Positions 58,971 to 64,000 of a stretch of 64,000 bases of DNA are shown here, one piece after another. The stretch is taken from contig QNQO01005782.1 of assembly GCA_003290165.1 (NCBI GenBank), positions 124,001-188,000 of the forward strand. The letters are read 5' to 3'. The position numbers were made by a program, and so were the translations under genes. This DNA is from Berberis thunbergii (lineage: Eukaryota; Streptophyta; Magnoliopsida; Ranunculales; Berberidaceae). The notes under the pieces were generated by a model. It saw nothing but the letters and a program-made list of their open reading frames with translations. It was not told the origin of the DNA and did no database searches. Each line of letters opens with the position of its first letter. The first letter of the stretch is position 1.

Positions 58971-61298
58971 GGATCTCTCGTGAAGGCTGTCCAGAATTTC
59001 ACCATAATGCATGTGGCAGAGAGGTCTTATTTGCGCTGATATCTTGAAAGAGATCAATATTCGTTACTCAATTTATCTCCACCTGGAGTTGAGCTTCTGC
59101 ATTGAAAATTTCAGTGGTGCGAGAAACTTGTTCAAACACTTTCGTTCCTTAGCTGCCAAATGGAGTGGATGAAGAAGTGTTTTGTTTGGTCAATGAATAT
59201 ACCTTCCAACTGAGATGATCATGGTGTATGCTCAAGTGGGGATCTATCACCCACTGTAGACTTAAGTAATTTAACCAACTATATATATGTCAACGTGCCT
59301 TTTGCATGTTGTGTTTTACTGTTCTATATATAAGGCTTGAGTTGATTATCAGGTTTTTTCGGATTAATCATAAATTAAGCCAAGGGCATTAATATGCATA
59401 ACACACAGAAGAGTGTTAAATTAGCATGAAAGCTAAGCACATTTTTAATATATCAAGTAGTTGGGAGCTTGGATCACGGGAGGGAACTCTAGTCTCATTA
59501 AAGATCAGTCGATAATTTACAGATTGGCTTGGGTTGTTTCTACAAGTGATTCCTCTTGTAATATTCATTCATTATTATTGTGGCAAGTTCTTTGATACAG
59601 TGTCAAGGAAAATATCTATATCTCTAGATTCTAGTATCCCAGCATCTCAAAATGGAAATTGGGTGGCCGGACTTTATAGATCAAATAAAAGACTTTTGGT
59701 TAGAGTGTTGACGGGTGTATGTGTGTGACACGTCACTACTTGAGAACAAATTAAGCTCAGTTGATGGCAAATTTTTGGAGGTTCCCCAATGTGAGAGAAC
59801 TGTTAGTCTAAACTAATACTCTTTTGATTTAATTTTGATATAAAAACAAAAACTCGAATAGACAACATAAAATAAACGGCTACTTTACACTTCAGTAACC
59901 CTGCTTAAGGACAATTATCCTCCATACTGTTGGGTAATCTCTTGCTTGCTTCGTTCTTGATATCTTAAATTAAGTGAATAATGCTTAAGTGAGAGGATCC
60001 TCCTTTCTGCTTTATTTCTTTCCCATCTCTACAAGTTCTCTTGCTTTTTTTTTTATCCATTAGTTTTCTTAAAGCCTTCTCAACACCTTCCATCTTCACC
60101 AAAACTCCAACCTTCTATGCTTCTCCCAATTAACCGGCACATCAGCTCCAGGGCTCGTTCCTATCCCCAAAACTTGCACCATCAACTTCTCATTAAGGAA
60201 TTGTCTACAAACATGGGCCAAGATATCATAGGAACACCTGCAGTCACCTCTTCCAAAGTCAAGTTCCAACTACAATGCATTAAGAATCCTCTGATTGCTT
60301 GGTGTGAGCAAATTAGTACTTGAGGTGCCCACCCCTTTATTATCAAACCTGTATCTTTAACATTCTCTTCAAACCCCTCCTTGAACAATTTCTCGAACTC
60401 CTCCTGTCCTCAACTCTGATTAACCCAAATGAAGGGGGCCTCCTCTTCTAGTGAAGACACTCTTAGTGCTGCTAACAAATTGACAGTGTAGCCACTGTGC
60501 TGTCTGAATCAACATTTTTTTCTCTACCAGTTTAACAATTTAAATCTCATATTTCAATTGCAATCAAGTACCACATGCTCTATTTTGCAACGTAGCTTTG
60601 ATAGCATCAAGCATCAGGTTTGAAATTTTATATCACTTCAACAAACAAGCGCATAGATCAATCATTTAACATACAGAGCATAATTTGTAAGCTTTTCAGC
60701 CTTCTAGAAACATATAACAAAACAACAAATTGTCAAAATAGATAATCCGAGTTGAGTTCGAATTCAACTGTCTGATGTATCTAAACAGTCAATATGTTAT
60801 ATTGAACATATCATTCAAGTTTTCACTCATATACCATGAAGCCAGTAGCGTATGGGTATACATTAATGCCGTTAGGCTTTAGACTGAACTATATATAAAA
60901 AGTAAAGGAACAAGGCATTGAGTTTAAAAGAAAAATTGTATCTGATTAAACATGAATAACAAATACAAAACTGGACCTTTGTAGAGACAAAAACCATATA
61001 ACAAAGGGATGGGGGATTTTCTGCCTCCTGTACAGCCGCCATCATCGCTATCTGACAACCGCACATAAACACGTACTCAGTAGAACAAGAAGTCTTTATG
61101 GACAAGATCAAAGACCGTTTCATTAGGAATCAGCAAGTCGTTATAAATAGAAGCATCACCATCAGAATCGTCGATTTGGGTCATTGCTAACCCTGAAGAA
61201 GAACAATCCTGGCAATGAGATGCTGCCACCTCTGTAGGTACACCAGTGAGGTCAAGTACAAAGTGGCGGATGTCAAGTTCACCATCACTGAATTCGAA
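58971..61298. repeat. segmental duplication, copy B
   Basis: This is the direct counterpart of copy A. Its right end enters the coding region of the MADS-repeat gene and homology stops after GAATTCGAA (61298). Copy B has a UGT pseudogene segment (about 59.74-60.50 kb) in place of the 56.0-57.1 kb segment of copy A. Confidence 0.8.
60040..60480 (-). pseudogene. UDP-glycosyltransferase (UGT73-like) pseudogene
   Basis: The minus strand reads APFIWVNQS, a stop, then EEFEKLFKEGFEENVKD and IIKGWAPQVLICSHQAIRGF, followed by LMHCSWNLTLEEVTAGVPMISWPMF. This is the plant secondary-metabolite glycosyltransferase (PSPG) box that binds the UDP-sugar. The box Gly of HCGWN is Ser here. In a second frame it continues NEKLMVQVLGIGTSPGADVP, and in a third GVLVKMEGVEKALRKL, as in UGT73 proteins. 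At least two frameshifts and one stop, and no N-terminal acceptor-binding half, make it non-functional. Confidence 0.85.
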
Positions 61299-62179
61299 TA
61301 AATCATCTGATAGTGGTGTTATTGGTTCTGTGGGCGATGACAAAACAGGAACCTCTCCTCCTTGTTCTCCTCCTAACTCATCTACCACATCGCATATGAA
61401 AGAGTTCTGACCATGAGCTTCACAAGAATGAATAGATGATGTCTCTGACAGCCGATTCAGTTGAAGAAAAAACTCATCCATGTTGAGTTCACCATCATTG
61501 AAGTCACAAATATCTTCCGACAGCAGTAGTAATGGTTCTGAGGCCAATGAAAAAAGCCCTCCTCCTTGTTCTGCTTCTAACCCCTCGATAACATCGCTCA
61601 CTGAATAGTCCTGACCATGAGATCCAAGAGAAGCAATTGAAGGTGGTTGTTGCAGCCCGTTGGGTTGATTAAGAAATTCACCCATATCAGCAGGTTCACT
61701 AAGGCAGTCGAAAATATCTTCTTGATTAGATGGAGGTGGTAGTGGTAAAGAAGATGTGATGAAAAGAGGAGAAACTTCAACCACTTCCCATTCCAACTCC
61801 TCTCCAATAAAATTGCCCAAATAAGAATTAGAGACGCCATTCATCGTCTCATGCTCCATGAAAGTGGTACTAATAAGGGAGCAATCAGCAACAATGCTTT
61901 CTTCTTCTTTACTCCCTTCCTCCATGAGTACAGAGACTGGAGAGGTAGAAAGAGGAGGAGGGGAGTTATGAGGCATGGCAACTACTGAATCTGAATGTGA
62001 AGAAGAAGAGAAATTATAGGTTCTCCCCGCCTCGGATAAAACGACCAATTCTAGATTGAGATTGAATTCTCTGGAAAAGTTGAGAGCATATCGGAAGAGG
62101 CCCTTTCTTCTTTTTGAAAAGCACTGGTTTCGATACTGTTGTTTTCGATCCTCTTCATCTCCACCTTTCTGCGACCCAT
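61077..62179 (-). CDS. MADS-domain protein with three acidic tail repeats, apparent frameshift
   Basis: A single-exon gene, 367 residues if one missing base is allowed. ATG at 62179 opens MGRRKVEMKRIENNS. The MADS DNA-binding domain continues in a second frame as RNQCFSKRRKGLFRYALNFS and LNLELVVLSEAGRTYNFSSS (to about residue 60). The join near 62133-62137 lacks one base; one base restores full alignment to the SRF/MEF2-type domain. No K-box follows. Instead the tail is acidic and has three units of about 70 residues (155-223, 224-293, 294-344), each with an (I/L)xxFxDGELxMxxF-like start; the second and third are clearest (FNDGELNMDEF, FSDGELDIRHF). The C-terminus is HKDFLFY. A nuclear transcription factor is inferred from the MADS domain; the class (type I or II) cannot be assigned. 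As written it would stop early. Confidence 0.75.
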
Positions 62180-62228
62180 TTTCTCTTATCTTCTCTTCAG
62201 TGTTCTTCTAATTCCAGAAATTCCACAC

Positions 62229-62440
62229 AACAAGAAGTAATGCAATGGGTTGGGTTGTTCAAACGATACCCTAAAGAATCAAGAAGAAGAAGTAATGTAA
62301 TGGGTTGTTCAATCGAATCAATCGATACCCTAAAAAATCAAGAAGAAGAAGAAGTAATGTAATCGGTTGTTCAATCGAAAACCTAAAGAATCAAGAAGAA
62401 GAAGAGGAAGTAATGTAATGGGTTGATTGAAGAAGAAGAA
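62229..62440. repeat. minisatellite of about 55 bp, four units, upstream of the MADS gene
   Basis: GAAGTAATG(C/T)AATGGGTTG, a TTCAA(T/A)CGA block and CCTAAAGAATCAAGAAGAAG recur four times with small differences. It lies 50-260 bases before the MADS start codon, in the likely leader or promoter. Confidence 0.75.
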
Positions 62441-63389
62441 TGGAATCAATCAAGAATGGATCCAACGCAACGCAAGGAAGAATTTGAAGTTTTTGCTATT
62501 GAAGAACCAACTCTGAATCCAACAGGGGAGGGAGGGAGGAAGGAGTAGAGTCCACTCTTTTTCGGGTTCCTTCTTCGGTTTCTTGAAACCAATCAAACAA
62601 GGGAGTGGAAGCACTTGAGCGAGCGATAGCTAGATGGATTTCAATAATAAAGGCGGCTGAGAAATTTCGAGCGCAAAACTCTGCTTTAATACTTTGGTCT
62701 CCAGTCTCACTCCGCAACGGGCTAACGGCTACTTACAAGGCCTGCATTTAGCTAGATGTGCTTTTGGGGTTATTTAGATTTTCACAACGAAATTGATTTT
62801 ATAAAGGGTATTACGGCTCCACTTGGTATAATGTAATTTACAAATTAATGCATATGCATTATCTTGCAATGCATTGCTTTAGTGGTGCTTGAGTAACTAA
62901 AAAAAACTTATGCAAACTAGACAAGTGATTGTAAGTAGTGTTGATGATGGTAGTAGTAATTGTTATAGGGTCATATGGTAGCGGTGATTCTGGTTGTAGT
63001 TGTGATGATGGTGATTGCAAATGTGGGTGATGATGGTGGAGATGGTGGCAATGGCGGTGGTGGTGGTGATGGCTGCAATGGCTATGGTGGTTGTGGCAGT
63101 GGTAGTAGTGAAGGTGGTGGTGGTTGAGGCGATTATACTATAATGGTAGTGGTGGTGGTGATTATGCTATGGTAGTTGTAGTGGTATTAGTAGTGGTTGT
63201 TGTGAGTATCATAAGGTAGTGGTGATCATGGAGTTGGCGGTGATGGTGGTAGTGGCTGTGGCGGTGGCAGTGGCTATGATAGTAATGGTTGTGATGGTTT
63301 TGTTATGGTGGTGGTAGCAGTGGTGGTTGCTATGGTAGTGGCAATGACAGTGGTGGTGCGGATTTAACTAACATAAATAAATAGGTTAA
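62441..63389. other. upstream region of the MADS gene, with a GGT-rich tract
   Basis: No gene is recognised. Positions 62455-62710 are probably promoter or leader of the MADS gene. The remainder leads into a G/T-rich tract that is listed separately. Confidence 0.4.
62940..63360. repeat. GGT/GAT-rich degenerate microsatellite
   Basis: About 400 bases are made almost entirely of GGT, GGC, GAT and AGT triplets with a strong G/T bias on the plus strand. It would read as Gly-rich in one frame, but stops interrupt it and no start is convincing. Confidence 0.85.
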
Positions 63390-63394
63390 TTCAG

Positions 63395-64000
63395 CCCACT
63401 TGTAATAACCGCAAGTGCACGGTGTCTAACTGGTAGACAACAGCAAGTACGGGTCGATCCCACGAGGAAGGTAGATTAAATTGAATTTTAGAAATTATCT
63501 AAACTAATTTAAATGGAAAATGGGGTTACAATGTTTTTAAAACTAAACAAAAAATAAATTAAAAATAAGAAAACTAAAATAAAAGATAGTTGAAATGGGT
63601 TTTGTGAGCTTGGACTCACGAATGAGTTAGCAAAATTATTGAAATCTAAATTACTGAATTTAAAAACGAGAAGCTTTAGGGATGAGAATCCCTTGCTTAC
63701 ACCGAATATGCGATCGTTAAAATCCAATTCAACTTATATTATGTTTCTATCAAACATTAACAAATTATTTCAAACAAATACGCTCTTACCAAGTATTAAG
63801 TGTCTTTTTAGGGCACACTTAATTAAAGTTTAAGCTTAATATTTTTAGCACATGCTTTGAATATTGAAAAAGGGTAATTCTAACTACCAAACATATCAAG
63901 ATTAATTTCTCGAAATGAAAGGTGAAAACAATTTATCAAAAATTCAGAAATAAATTGTAATTAACAATTAAGCACACAATTCAGTAAAATAAATCAAAAT
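63395..64000. mobile_element. retroelement-like end, runs off the window
   Basis: CCGCAAGTGCACGGTGTCTA, followed by AGTACGGGTCGATCCCACGAGG, is a sequence pattern I associate with plant LTR-retroelements. The rest is AT-rich and has no domain. The element is cut by the window end, so its class cannot be settled. Confidence 0.35.

Noticed and set aside
62496..62717. 73-codon minus-strand frame upstream of the MADS gene
   Set aside because: It lies in the probable promoter/leader, shows no domain, and is not joined to the MADS frame.
63000..63360. Glycine-rich protein gene
   Set aside because: No start, frequent stops, and a degenerate microsatellite explains the pattern.
1..64000. CRISPR arrays, rRNA genes or intact tRNA genes
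   Set aside because: None seen; tRNA-like boxes occur only within SINE-like elements.

Overview
The window is nuclear DNA from a flowering plant, probably a non-grass (eudicot-type) species. It is AT-rich, its genes have plant gene structures, its introns are loaded with transposons, and the recognisable proteins (plant F-actin capping protein, a group I CNGC channel, plastid-type pyruvate kinase, a MADS-box factor) are all plant families. The species cannot be named from sequence alone. There are no operons, CRISPR arrays or bacterial features.

Layout. 1-9.3 kb has no intact gene: PPR remnants, a decayed RPL4 copy, two tRNA-derived SINEs and low-complexity DNA. 9332-17102 (+) is an intact eight-exon gene for the F-actin capping protein beta subunit (256 aa). 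Its 4.3-kb intron 6 holds a PPR pseudogene, a kinase fragment and a 184-bp tandem duplication. 21898-31613 (+) is a seven-exon group I cyclic nucleotide-gated channel (about 712 aa) with one apparent missing base in S1. 33057-49303 (-) is a PKP4-like pyruvate kinase whose first coding exon and leader exon lie 11-14 kb upstream, across an intron filled with transposons; it also has an apparent one-base loss. 53.3-54.1 kb holds ABCG/PDR and HIR gene fragments. 54.3-57.9 and 59.0-61.3 kb are two diverged direct copies of one segment. The first carries a 917-bp hAT-like insertion and the 3' end of a MADS-type gene. The second carries a UGT pseudogene and ends in the full MADS-box gene (61077-62179, -). 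62.2-64 kb has a minisatellite, a 400-bp GGT-rich tract and a retroelement-like end.

The intact genes have unrelated housekeeping or signalling jobs (actin dynamics, calcium/cation signalling, plastid glycolysis-like metabolism, transcription) and show no sign of working as a cluster. The most unusual items are the MADS-domain protein with a K-box-less tail of three acidic repeats of about 70 aa, the segmental duplication around it, mobile elements with readable target-site duplications, and single-base losses that break the reading frame in three otherwise well-preserved genes. The last may be assembly errors.
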